64,000 nucleotides of DNA, taken from assembly GCF_000333035.1 (NCBI RefSeq), contig NZ_BANU01000006.1, positions 1 to 64,000 of the forward strand. Direction: 5' to 3'. The notes beneath the pieces were generated by a model. The model saw nothing but the letters and a program-made list of their open reading frames with translations. It did not search any database and was not told the origin of the DNA. The DNA comes from Gordonia sihwensis NBRC 108236. Lineage in GTDB: Bacteria > Actinomycetota > Actinomycetes > Mycobacteriales > Mycobacteriaceae. The translations under genes and the position numbers were made by a program. The stretch's first letter is position 1; each line of letters starts with the position of its first letter. Shown one piece after another: positions 42,910 through 50,344 of the stretch.

Positions 42910-43248
42910 CTATGCCCCGTTCTCGGGACCTTCGGGATCGGGCTCTTCGCAGCGACGAGCGGATGCCCGGTTGATGTAGTCCGACTGCGACATCTCGTCG
43001 ATGCGACGGGCCGCCCAGCATTCCTCCTCGATCGCATCGTCGGCGCTCGCGAACTTCGGCGTGATGATGACCGCGTCGCCCTCTCCACGGAACAGTCGTG
43101 CTGCTTCCGGGTCAACGCGCTGCTGAATCTCGTCGAGAAGCTGCTGATTCGTCGCATGCCCGAGCGCCTGCGGTATCCCGGCGAGTTCGAGTTCATCGGG
43201 CTCGAGATACAAGTCGGGCTCTTCGGCGCGGAGCGCCGCGGCGCGCAA
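42910..43248 (-). CDS. Hypothetical protein, possibly 5'-frameshifted
   Basis: The 112-residue frame (MRAAALRAEEPDLYLEPDEL to GPENGA) is acidic and helical. Immediately upstream, in another frame, MLDSIRNDVPTYDG and VSRTRIVNGHHVQA also look protein-like and end where this frame begins, suggesting one longer gene (start about 43352) with a frameshift near 43250. No known domain is evident. It belongs to the decayed phage-like block. Confidence 0.45.
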   Translation of the reverse strand: MRAAALRAEEPDLYLEPDELELAGIPQALGHATNQQLLDEIQQRVDPEAARLFRGEGDAVIITPKFASADDAIEEECWAARRIDEMSQSDYINRASARRCEEPDPEGPENGA

Positions 43249-43492
43249 ATAAATGCCTGGACGTGGTGCCCATTCACGATTCTCGTGCGGGACACTTGCG
43301 GTTCTCCAGCGCCGTCGTAAGTGGGGACGTCGTTACGTATCGAGTCCAGCATCGTATTGAGCGTCGCTTCTACTTCGGCCGGCTTTGGCGCATTCGGTGT
43401 AGGGCATCAACTGCATCGGGACTGTCGCCTTCTGGCTGATCTGCGCGTAGCCGCTCAGCCTTCGCCTTCCTCCGGCGAGCCTCTGGTTTCGG

Positions 43493-43658
43493 GGCTCTTC
43501 CCAGATGAGGGTGTAGGTCGGCCGGGCGCGTCGGTCCGCAGATAGACGTCGAGGTCTCCCGACGATGGAGGTTTCTACGCCATCCATCCGAAAGACCTCG
43601 ACGTGACCGACGCTACCCCGCCGGCCGGCTTCGGCCGCGCTGACCTGACCGCCTTCGC
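43493..43658 (+). mobile_element. Truncated left end of an ISL3-family IS
   Basis: These 166 bases are about 90% identical to the left end and first 20 codons of the ISL3-like copy at 45781 (GGCTCTTCCC terminal sequence, GGTGTAGGTCGG, and codons for DATPPAGFGR). Similarity stops abruptly at 43658. Just after, at 43662-43674, CTCATCCCAATCG matches the inverted right terminus of the same IS, suggesting a rearranged end. No transposase is made from it. Confidence 0.75.
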
Positions 43659-43886
43659 GTCTCATCCCAATCGACCCTGATCGAGTCTGCTGACCCCCTC
43701 GACGAGAACGCAGCGACATCACAGCCACCCGACCCCGACCGTCCGGGAAGCCGGGGCACGTCACATGGCCTGTGCTGCGGGTGTGTCGAGTGGGTCGTCC
43801 AGGGGCGACGCCGGGGCGTCGACGCGACGTGCTGAGAGGTGGTTCCAGTCGAGCGCTAGGACACCGGCTACAGGCATGGCGATAGG

Positions 43887-44828
43887 TCAGGAACGGCGTC
43901 GCTCCCTGCGCAGGAGGGAGCGCAGAGTCTCGGCGTTCGCGTAGCCGACCCGTAGCGCGATCTCGGCGGAGGTGAGGTCCGTGGTTGCTGAGAGGTGCCG
44001 AGCTCGTTCGATGCGAAGCCGTTGGACGAAGCCGAGCGGAGTGAGGTTGAGCGCCGCACGGACTCGTCGTTCGAGGGTGCGCCGGCTGGTGCCGAGCGAC
44101 TGCGCGACGAAGGCGACGTTGAACGGTTCGTCCAGGCGGGCGCGCACGAAGCGTTCGAACTCGACGACGATCGGGTCTTCGTGCCGGAGATGTTCGTAGG
44201 CGACGAAGGCCGCCTGCGACGGGCGCTCGTCGATGATGAGGAGCTTGGCGACATGTTGGGCCAGGTCGGGGCTGATCGATCGCACGAGTGAGAGCGCGAG
44301 GTCGATGTGGGCGAACGCGGCGCCGGCGGTGACGAGGTTTCCGTCGACCACGACCATGGTGTCGAGATCGAGGGCGACGGTCGGATAGCGCTTCAGGAAC
44401 TCCGGCCCCAGGAACCAGCTGGTCGTCGCCCGCCGATGATGCATCCGTCCGGTCTCGGCGACAGCGAACACGCCGGTGCACGCCGCGGCGATCCGGGTGG
44501 TCGCGTCGTCGAGGCGCCCGAGCGAGGCGATGACCGAACGAGCATCTCGGCTCTGGAGGGCGTCGTTGGTAGCGGCGGCCGTGAGGGTTCCAAGCGCAGG
44601 GACGACGACCACGTCGAACTCTGCGGACTCCGACAGCGGGTGGTCCACCGACAGGGTCATCGATGCCGTCGTGGTCACTCTCCGTTTCGGTCCGAGGATG
44701 GCGAGTTCGATCGGGTCGATCCGCGGGTCGACATCGCCGCGGGCTCCGTCGGCCACCCGCACGATGTCGATGACCGACGCGACAGCCGAACCGAAGCAGC
44801 CGTCGATCGCGATCAGTCCGATACGCAT
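43887..44828 (-). CDS. GlxA-type AraC-family regulator with DJ-1/PfpI domain
   Basis: The 313-residue regulator has an N-terminal DJ-1/PfpI-like domain (MRIGLIAIDGCFGSAVASVI, then IAAACTGVFAVAETGRM with the nucleophile-elbow Cys). It ends in two AraC HTH motifs (FNVAFVAQSLGTSRRTLERR, SAEIALRVGYANAETLRSLL). ATG 44828 starts exactly at the domain. It is divergent from a small monooxygenase gene, the usual arrangement for control of that neighbour. Confidence 0.88.
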   Translation of the reverse strand: MRIGLIAIDGCFGSAVASVIDIVRVADGARGDVDPRIDPIELAILGPKRRVTTTASMTLSVDHPLSESAEFDVVVVPALGTLTAAATNDALQSRDARSVIASLGRLDDATTRIAAACTGVFAVAETGRMHHRRATTSWFLGPEFLKRYPTVALDLDTMVVVDGNLVTAGAAFAHIDLALSLVRSISPDLAQHVAKLLIIDERPSQAAFVAYEHLRHEDPIVVEFERFVRARLDEPFNVAFVAQSLGTSRRTLERRVRAALNLTPLGFVQRLRIERARHLSATTDLTSAEIALRVGYANAETLRSLLRRERRRS

Positions 44829-44936
44829 GGCGCAAACAATAGCAATACTGCCGTATACGCCACTTCTCACATGCCCTTGCTCGTCCTACGCTGAACTTGC
44901 TTCACCGGGAAACCTCGACACCTAGGAGAACCCCTC

Positions 44937-45248
44937 ATGTCCACACCCGCATCACTTCCGTATGCCTTCGTCGCCAAGATCGTCGCGGCCGATGGACAGC
45001 ACGACGCGCTCGCCGATCTGCTCGCCGGCGCTGTCGCGCTCGCCAACGAAGAAGTAGGAACGATTGTCTGGTTCGCGGTCAGGACCCACGCCGACACTTT
45101 CTGGATCTTCGATGCATTCCCCGACGAGGCCGCTCGCGACGCCCACGCCAACGGCGCCATCGTCGCAGCCCTGACGGACAATCAGCACCTCCTCGGCGCA
45201 GCACCCGAGATCCTGGCGGCCGACGTCCTCGCGTCCAAGCTCCCGTAG
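44937..45248 (+). CDS. Antibiotic-biosynthesis-monooxygenase-like (ABM) protein
   Basis: This 103-residue ferredoxin-like protein has YAFVAKIVAADGQHDALADL, IVWFAVRTHADTFWIFDAF and an end HLLGAAPEILAADVLASKL, matching the ABM/YgiN group of cofactor-free monooxygenases that oxidise quinols or reactive aldehydes. ATG 44937 follows AGGAG. Divergence from the GlxA-type regulator implies substrate-inducible expression. Confidence 0.85.
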   Translation: MSTPASLPYAFVAKIVAADGQHDALADLLAGAVALANEEVGTIVWFAVRTHADTFWIFDAFPDEAARDAHANGAIVAALTDNQHLLGAAPEILAADVLASKLP

Positions 45249-45466
45249 TCCGCCAACGCACGAGACGATCGCGCCCCGCCGAGCCGTCGCCAGGTCGCGA
45301 CGCAACGCCACGCTGCGTTGCCGAGCGGTGCGAGGCCTATCGGCACACGGACAGGATGCCGGCCGCGAGCGCTCAGCCGGCGAGGGGTCCGTCGCAGAGG
45401 AGAGCGACGTCGGTGTCGGGCAGAGCCGTGAGGCCAGCGCATCGCGCGACCACCAGAACCGAACCG

Positions 45467-45496
45467 CCCCTGCCCTGCGTTTGCGCAGGTCAGGGG
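45467..45496 (-). terminator. 13-bp hairpin after the tRNA-Thr fragment
   Basis: Arms 45467-45479 and 45484-45496 pair with one C/T mismatch around loop TTTG. On the minus strand it follows the tRNA-Thr 3' fragment by about 10 bases, so it is probably the original terminator of that tRNA gene. This supports the fragment being at its native chromosomal position. Confidence 0.6.
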
Positions 45497-45505
45497 CTGT
45501 TCGCC

Positions 45506-45538
45506 GGAGCCGCCTGTCGGAATCGAACCGACGACCTA
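45506..45538 (-). other. 3' fragment of a tRNA-Thr gene, putative att site
   Basis: On the minus strand TAGGTC leads into a perfect T-arm (GTCGGTTCGATTCCGAC) and the acceptor 3' strand AGGCGGC followed by TCC, as in actinobacterial tRNA-Thr genes that begin GCCGCCT. The D-arm, anticodon arm and 5' acceptor strand are absent upstream. The natural terminator follows, so an element probably integrated here and moved the 5' half away; the intact gene is not in the window. Confidence 0.6.
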
Positions 45539-45650
45539 ATCACGTCGGCTTTGCGTCTATCGCTTGATGCGCCCACTGGGCGAACGAGCCGCTGACCTGC
45601 TCAAACGCCGAGCGTGGGGGACGCCGCCATCCGGTGGTGACCGACGACGA

Positions 45651-45677
45651 CCGACCAGTACCGACCAGTACCGACCG
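45651..45677 (+). repeat. 10-bp tandem repeat, 2.7 copies
   Basis: CCGACCAGTA occurs at 45651-45660 and 45661-45670, followed by a partial CCGACCG. It lies within non-coding DNA of the mobile region, a few bases before a terminator-like hairpin. Significance unknown. Confidence 0.6.
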
Positions 45678-45684
45678 TTTCACC

Positions 45685-45719
45685 GGAGCTTGCGGCGGCG
45701 TCGAAGCCGAGCAAGCTCC
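45685..45719 (+). terminator. Terminator-like hairpin before the IS
   Basis: GGAGCTTGC at 45685-45693 pairs with GCAAGCTCC at 45711-45719, followed by ATTCCTTT. The loop has a small inner GGC/GCC pairing. No gene now ends just upstream, so it may belong to a deleted gene. Confidence 0.45.
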
Positions 45720-45780
45720 ATTCCTTTAGCTCACCGCGCCCTCCTCCTCGCCGGTCCTGTCGTCGTCGAAGACGTTTCAG

Positions 45781-47220
45781 GGGTCTTCTCAGCTGACGGT
45801 GTAGGTCGGCTGGGCGCGTCGGTCCGCAGATAGACGTCGAGGTCTCCCGACGACGGAGGTTCCTACGCCATCCATCCGAAAGACCTCGACGTGTCCGACG
45901 CTACCCCGCCGGCCGGCTTCGGCCGCCCTGACCTGACCGCCTTCGCTCGACTCGACAGCCTCGGTCTGAGCGTGACCGGACAACGACTTGAACCGGATCG
46001 TGCGGTCCTCGCGTGCCGCGTGGTGGAACCAGATCAGTGGTGCCGACGGTGCGGCAGCGAAGGCGCTGCTCGTGACACCGTGATCCGGCGGTTGGCCCAC
46101 GAGCCGCTGGGCTGGCGACCGACCGTGCTGGAAGTTGTAGTGCGCCGCTACCGCTGTGCCGACTGCGGACACGTGTGGCGCCAAGACACCAGCGCCGCGG
46201 CGGAGCCACGCGCGAAGCTCTCGCGCACCGGGCTGCGGTGGGCGCTGGAAGGGATCGTGGTCGCACACCTCACCGTCGCCCGTGTCGCCGAGGGACTCGG
46301 GGTCGCGTGGGACACCGCCAACAACGCGGTCCTGGCTGAAGGCAAGCGGCTGCTGATCAACGACCCCACGCGGTTTGAGGGCGTGAAGGTCATTGGCGTC
46401 GATGAGCACGTCTGGCGCCACACCAGGCGTGGCGACAAGTACGTCACCGTGATCATCGACCTCACCCCGGTCCGCGATGGCGCCGGCCCAGCAAGGCTGC
46501 TGGACATGGTCGAGGGCCGGTCGAAGGCGGCGTTCAAGACCTGGCTCGCCGACCGCGACGACGCCTTCCGTGACGCGGTCGAGGTGGTCGCGATGGACGG
46601 CTTCACCGGGTTCAAGACCGCCGCTGCAGAGGAGATCCCGGACGCGGTCACGGTGATGGATCCCTTCCACGTCGTGCGCCTGGCCGGTGACGCCCTCGAC
46701 AGGTGCCGGCGCCGGGTCCAACTCGCGACCCACGGGCACCGTGGGTTCAGGGACGACCCGCTCTACAAGTCGCGGCGCACGCTGCACACCGGCGCGGACC
46801 TGCTCACCGACAAGCAGAGCGACAGGCTACGCGCGCTGTTCGTTGATGACGCTCACGTCGAGGTCGAGGCGACCTGGGGTGTCTACCAGCGCATGATCGC
46901 CGCCTATCGCCACGAGGACCGGCAACGTGGCCGCGAGCTCATGGAGAAGCTGATCACCGACCTCAGCGCCGGCGTCCCCAAGGTGCTCACCGAGCTCACC
47001 CCCCCTGGGCCGGACCCTGAAGAAGCGAGCCGCTGACGTGCTCGCCTACTTCGAACGACCCGGCACCAGCAACGGGCCGACCGAGGCGCTCAACGGACGG
47101 CTCGAACACCTGCGCGGCTCCGCACTCGGGTTCCGCAACCTGACCAACTACATCGCCCGAAGCCTGCTCGAGACCGGCGGCTTCAGACCCCAACTCCTAC
47201 ACCCCCGATTGGGATGAGCC
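45781..47220 (+). mobile_element. ISL3-family insertion sequence
   Basis: About 1440 bp with imperfect terminal inverted repeats: left GGGTCTTCTCAGCTGACGGT, right (inverted) GGCTCATCCCAATCGGGGGT, both then continuing GTAGG. GGCTCTT-type ends are characteristic of ISL3 elements. The flanking 8-mers are CGTTTCAG and GGTTTCGG, which differ at two positions, so no clean target duplication remains. To the right it abuts a serine-recombinase tail; to the left there is unrelated DNA, implying a deletion next to the IS. Confidence 0.82.
45891..47217 (+). pseudogene. tnp: ISL3-family transposase with a +1 frameshift at C7
   Basis: The N-terminal zinc motif (CRRCG...CADCGHVW), helix-turn-helix and DDE core (VIGVDEHVW, VVAMDGFTGFK) read from GTG 45891 to ELTPPGPD and then a stop at 47036. 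A run of seven C at 46999-47005 precedes this. With six C the frame continues LGRTLKKRAADVLAYFER to the normal ISL3 ending GPTEALNGRLEHLRGSALGF and a stop at 47217. The repaired length is about 442 residues. It is probably inactive unless the extra C is an error or is bypassed by slippage. Confidence 0.85.
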
Positions 47221-47221
47221 G

Positions 47222-47497
47222 GTTTCGGTTGAGTTGGAGGTCCTGTCCGCGGCGTTTGAGGCCGGCGTGGCGGCCGCGCGAGAAGTGCGCGCGGAGGCGG
47301 AGTCGTCGCTGGCGTTGATCGACGTCGTGGACCGGTTTCCGTCGCTGACAGACGAGGACGTCGTTCAATGGTGGGCGGACGAATCGACGCCGCTCGAGGA
47401 CCGGCGTGCACTGATCGCTTCGGTGATCGATCACGTCGACATCCTGCCGTTGCGGGAGTCGTCGGACCGGGACCGGTTCGTCGTTCACTGGCGGTAG
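47222..47497 (+). pseudogene. C-terminal remnant of a large serine recombinase
   Basis: About 91 codons continue directly from the IS end: VSVELEVLSAAFEAG, LALIDVVDRFPSLTDEDVVQ, WWADESTPLEDRRALIASVI, and HVDILPL with a final RFVVHWR. A 'reR..lia.vId.v.v..........r..i.W' ending is typical of phage-type serine integrases. The catalytic N-terminus and zinc domain are missing. It ends 93 bases from the 3' end of the tRNA-Asn gene, a common integration locus, so it may mark a lost element inserted there. Confidence 0.6.
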
Positions 47498-47550
47498 ATG
47501 GCTGGCAATTCCTGGGATATTCCTGGGATTTGTCTCCCGGACAGAGAAAA

Positions 47551-47581
47551 CCCCAGGCCAGAAAGTAGTTCTGACCTGGGG
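47551..47581 (-). terminator. Intrinsic terminator of tRNA-Asn
   Basis: On the minus strand, a 13-bp stem (CCCCAGGTCAGAA with TTCTGGCCTGGGG, one G-T pair) around a five-base loop is followed by TTTTCTC. It lies 10 bases after the tRNA 3' end, a good Rho-independent terminator. Confidence 0.75.
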
Positions 47582-47590
47582 TCTCTTACG

Positions 47591-47662
47591 CTCCCCCAAT
47601 TGGATTCGAACCAATAACCGCTCGATTAACAGTCGAGTGCTCTGCCGTTGAGCTATGGGGGA
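47591..47662 (-). tRNA. tRNA-Asn (anticodon GTT)
   Basis: The 72-nt cloverleaf is complete. The acceptor stem is TCCCCCA / TGGGGGA with discriminator G. The D-arm is GCTC...GAGC, and the anticodon arm CTCGA-CTGTTAA-TCGAG carries anticodon GTT. The variable loop is CGGTT and the T-arm ATTGG-TTCGAAT-CCAAT. CCA is not encoded. A terminator follows. Confidence 0.97.
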
Positions 47663-47726
47663 TTGCTCTCGTTGCGAACGAGAACAGACTCTATCCCATG
47701 TCTCCGGGAGAGTGCAAAACAGCAGT

Positions 47727-48416
47727 TCAGGGGGCGTTCTGCCAAATCTGAGTCTGCGACAGATGGGCGATCAGCCGCGCGGCGCCGTCGGTGAACTCCC
47801 GACGGATGCACTCGGCCGCAGCGTCCGGGTCACCGGATCGGTAGGCGGCGATCAGCTCGTCGTGCAGGTTCGCGGTCAGCTCTCCCCACTCAGGGTCCGA
47901 CGCGTACAGCGCGTGGGGTGTGTAGCGGGTCGTGTTGAGCAGCACCCAGGCCAGCTTCGTATTGCCGCTGATCTGATTGTGCGTGCGGTGGAACTCGAAT
48001 TCCGCATCGGTGAGGTCCTCGTGATCGCCTGACCTCACGGCGCTGCGGAACCGGGCGTTGGCCCAGGCGAGCTCGTCGATCTGCGCACTGGTCACCACCC
48101 GCGCCGTGCGACGGGCGATCCGTGCCGCGGCCTCGCCCTGGAGCCAGAACAGATCGTCGACGTCGGTCCGAGTGAGCGGAGCGACCTCGTAGCCGCGATG
48201 CGGGGCGAGGAGGACCATGCCCTCGCCCCGCAGGGTCAGCAGTGCCTCGCGGACCGGGGTGACGCTCACGCCCAGTTCCACGGCGGTCTCGTCGATGCGA
48301 ATCCGCGCTCCCGGCAGCACCTCGGCGGTCATGATCTTGTGCCGGAGGATCGACGCGACCTCTTCGGACAGTTGCGGGCGTCGCCGCTGACGGACCGGGG
48401 TGGCGTCAGAGGCCAT
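47727..48416 (-). CDS. GntR-family regulator, FadR/FCD type
   Basis: The 229-residue regulator has an N-terminal winged HTH (VASILRHKIMTAEVLPGARI, then ELGVSVTPVREALLTLRGEG). A C-terminal FCD helical effector domain follows, with metal-ligand-type residues (EFEFHRTHNQISGN, LHDELIAAYRSGD). FCD regulators sense acids or acyl-CoA. Its start overlaps the end of the acyl-CoA dehydrogenase gene by 11 bases, so it is co-transcribed with the enzyme it likely controls. Confidence 0.9.
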   Translation of the reverse strand: MASDATPVRQRRRPQLSEEVASILRHKIMTAEVLPGARIRIDETAVELGVSVTPVREALLTLRGEGMVLLAPHRGYEVAPLTRTDVDDLFWLQGEAAARIARRTARVVTSAQIDELAWANARFRSAVRSGDHEDLTDAEFEFHRTHNQISGNTKLAWVLLNTTRYTPHALYASDPEWGELTANLHDELIAAYRSGDPDAAAECIRREFTDGAARLIAHLSQTQIWQNAP

Positions 48417-49563
48417 AGGTCTTTCCGATGATGTCGCGCTGGATCTCGTTGGTGCCGCCGAACACGGTCGAGATGATCGCCGACCGCATGAGACGCTCGG
48501 CGTCGAATTCGGTGGCGTAGCCGTACCCGCCCATCATCTGCATCCCGTCGATGGTCATCTTCTTGCTCGTCTCGGTTGCCTTCAGCTTCACCATCGACGC
48601 CTCCCGCGGCATCAGCCGGTCCGGATGAGCATCCGCGGCCCGGGCGACGCTGTAGACGAGCTCCCGGGTGCACGCGATCTCCGTGGCGTGGTCGGCCATC
48701 CGATGGCGCAGCGCTTGGAAGGAGCCGACCGGGCGACCGAACTGCTTGCGTTCGGTGATGAAGGCGAGAGTGTCGTCGAATGAGCGTCGCGCGAGTCCCA
48801 ACTGCATCGCCGCCAGGATGAGGCGCTCGGAATTGAGCCCGGACATCAATTGGCGCCACCCGTTGCCGACCTCGCCGACGACTGCGGAATCGGGAACGAA
48901 GCAGTCGGTGAAGTAGAGGTCGTTCACCTCGCGGCCGCCGAGCGTGTCGATACCGCTGATCTTGAGCCCGGGAGTGTCGGCCGGGACGTGGAACTGGGTG
49001 AGACCCTCGTGCTTTCCGCCGGAGCGGTCGGTGCGGGCGATGAGAAGGATGCTCTTCGAGAAGTGTGCATTGGAGCACCAGGTCTTCTGCCCGTTGATCT
49101 TCCAGCCGCCCTCGACCTTCTCCGCGCGACAGGTCAGGGCGCCGACGTCCGACCCCGCCTCGGGTTCGGACATCGAGATCGATAGTGAGTCGCCCGCGAC
49201 CACGCCCGCGAGCACCTCGCGCCGCAGGTCGTCGTGCGCGAACTTGGCGTACGCGGCAGCGGTGATGAGGGTCGGGCCCACCGCGCCGATCGGAGCCTGG
49301 CCGCGGACGGCCTCCTCCAGGAAGATGCACATCTCGACGTTGCCCGCGCCGGCGCCGCCGAATTCCTCTGCCACGTTGATTCCGGCCCAGCCGAGGCCGG
49401 CCATCTTCCGATACAGCTCGTCGGAGTGGGCCTCGGTCCCGTTGTTGGTGAGTGCGTCTCGCCGCTGCCGGGTGCCGACCTCGCGCTCACAGAAGTCGGC
49501 GACCGCCTGCGCGAAAGCTGCCTGTTCGGGGGTGAATTCGACCACGGGGTGACTCCTTGACAT
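48406..49563 (-). CDS. Acyl-CoA dehydrogenase
   Basis: This 385-residue flavoprotein has the ACAD signatures SMSEPEAGSDVGALTCRAEK (FAD/substrate-binding), INGQKTWCSNA and a C-terminal MMGGYGYATEFDAERLMRSA. FGGTNEIQRDIIGK carries the Glu of the VGGTxE-type catalytic loop. It catalyses alpha,beta-dehydrogenation of an acyl-CoA. ATG 49563 is the favoured start; an ATG 12 codons upstream would add a hydrophobic, non-conserved leader. It is the first gene of a pair with the GntR regulator. Confidence 0.9.
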   Translation of the reverse strand: MSRSHPVVEFTPEQAAFAQAVADFCEREVGTRQRRDALTNNGTEAHSDELYRKMAGLGWAGINVAEEFGGAGAGNVEMCIFLEEAVRGQAPIGAVGPTLITAAAYAKFAHDDLRREVLAGVVAGDSLSISMSEPEAGSDVGALTCRAEKVEGGWKINGQKTWCSNAHFSKSILLIARTDRSGGKHEGLTQFHVPADTPGLKISGIDTLGGREVNDLYFTDCFVPDSAVVGEVGNGWRQLMSGLNSERLILAAMQLGLARRSFDDTLAFITERKQFGRPVGSFQALRHRMADHATEIACTRELVYSVARAADAHPDRLMPREASMVKLKATETSKKMTIDGMQMMGGYGYATEFDAERLMRSAIISTVFGGTNEIQRDIIGKTYGL

Positions 49564-49589
49564 CGGCTGAATGAAACAGATCCCTACAA

Positions 49590-49641
49590 GTCGTATCACA
49601 TATATCTAGCGATCGGTGAAGTGGCATGTGTCACATACGAC
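49590..49641. promoter_or_regulatory. Candidate GntR operator with repeated TCACATA
   Basis: GTCGTAT at 49590-49596 and ATACGAC at 49635-49641 are inverted. The motif TCACATA recurs at 49596-49602 and 49631-49637. The DNA here is AT-rich. This is the divergent promoter between the acyl-CoA dehydrogenase operon and the Mce-associated gene. Confidence 0.4.
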
Positions 49642-49672
49642 CATCCTTCGCGCATCATTACAGTGGGTGATC

Positions 49673-50344
49673 ATGGCCGACAGCAGCGACGACGAACGAG
49701 CGACGAAGCCGGAAGCAACGGACCCGGACCGAGCGGAGTTGTTGGCGCAGAACCGCGAACGCCGGGCCCGGATCCGTGACGAAGAGCGCGTCGAGAAGGC
49801 CGACGGCGATCAGGATCTCATCGAGATCGGTGTCGGCGGACCGGCCGATTCGCCGCGCAAGCTCGCCATCGCGTTCGCCGCGACGACGGCGCTTCTGGTG
49901 GTGGTCGTCGGGATCCTCGCCTACTTGCTCGTCTCGGAGGACTCGGCGGGTTCGGGGCGCTCAGACGAGCAGGGGGCGATCGTCGCAGCGAAGCAGTACG
50001 CGACCACCGTGCTGACGTACTCGGCGGGCGACTACGCCGATCTCGACAAGCGGATCCGATCGATCTCGACGCCTGATTTCGCCGACCGGTACATCCGATC
50101 CTCACAGCAGGCGCGGGAGGGCAACGACGCCGCGCAGGCCACCGGAACGGCCGTGGCCAGGGAAGCCGGAGTCGTGTCGATCTCCGACGACGAGGCGGTG
50201 GTCCTGGTCGCGATCGACCAGAACGTCAAGACGCCGCTGGCGCCCGATGCGTCGAAGGAGGGCATCGACTACCAGTCGCGCATCAAGATCACGATGTCGC
50301 GCGACGGTGATTCGTGGAAGCTGTCGGATCTGTCGGTGGTGTGA
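49673..50344 (+). CDS. Mce-associated membrane protein-like
   Basis: The 223-residue protein has a charged N-terminal coil (PDRAELLAQNRERRARIRDE), one transmembrane helix (about residues 63-85, LAIAFAATTALLVVVVGILA), and an external alpha/beta domain (AAKQYATTVLTYSAGDYADL, DRDGDSWKLSDLSVV-like ending). This is the layout of actinobacterial Mce-associated proteins, which accompany lipid importers. ATG 49673 is the best start. The last 56 bases overlap the convergent regulator gene. Confidence 0.78.
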   Translation: MADSSDDERATKPEATDPDRAELLAQNRERRARIRDEERVEKADGDQDLIEIGVGGPADSPRKLAIAFAATTALLVVVVGILAYLLVSEDSAGSGRSDEQGAIVAAKQYATTVLTYSAGDYADLDKRIRSISTPDFADRYIRSSQQAREGNDAAQATGTAVAREAGVVSISDDEAVVLVAIDQNVKTPLAPDASKEGIDYQSRIKITMSRDGDSWKLSDLSVV

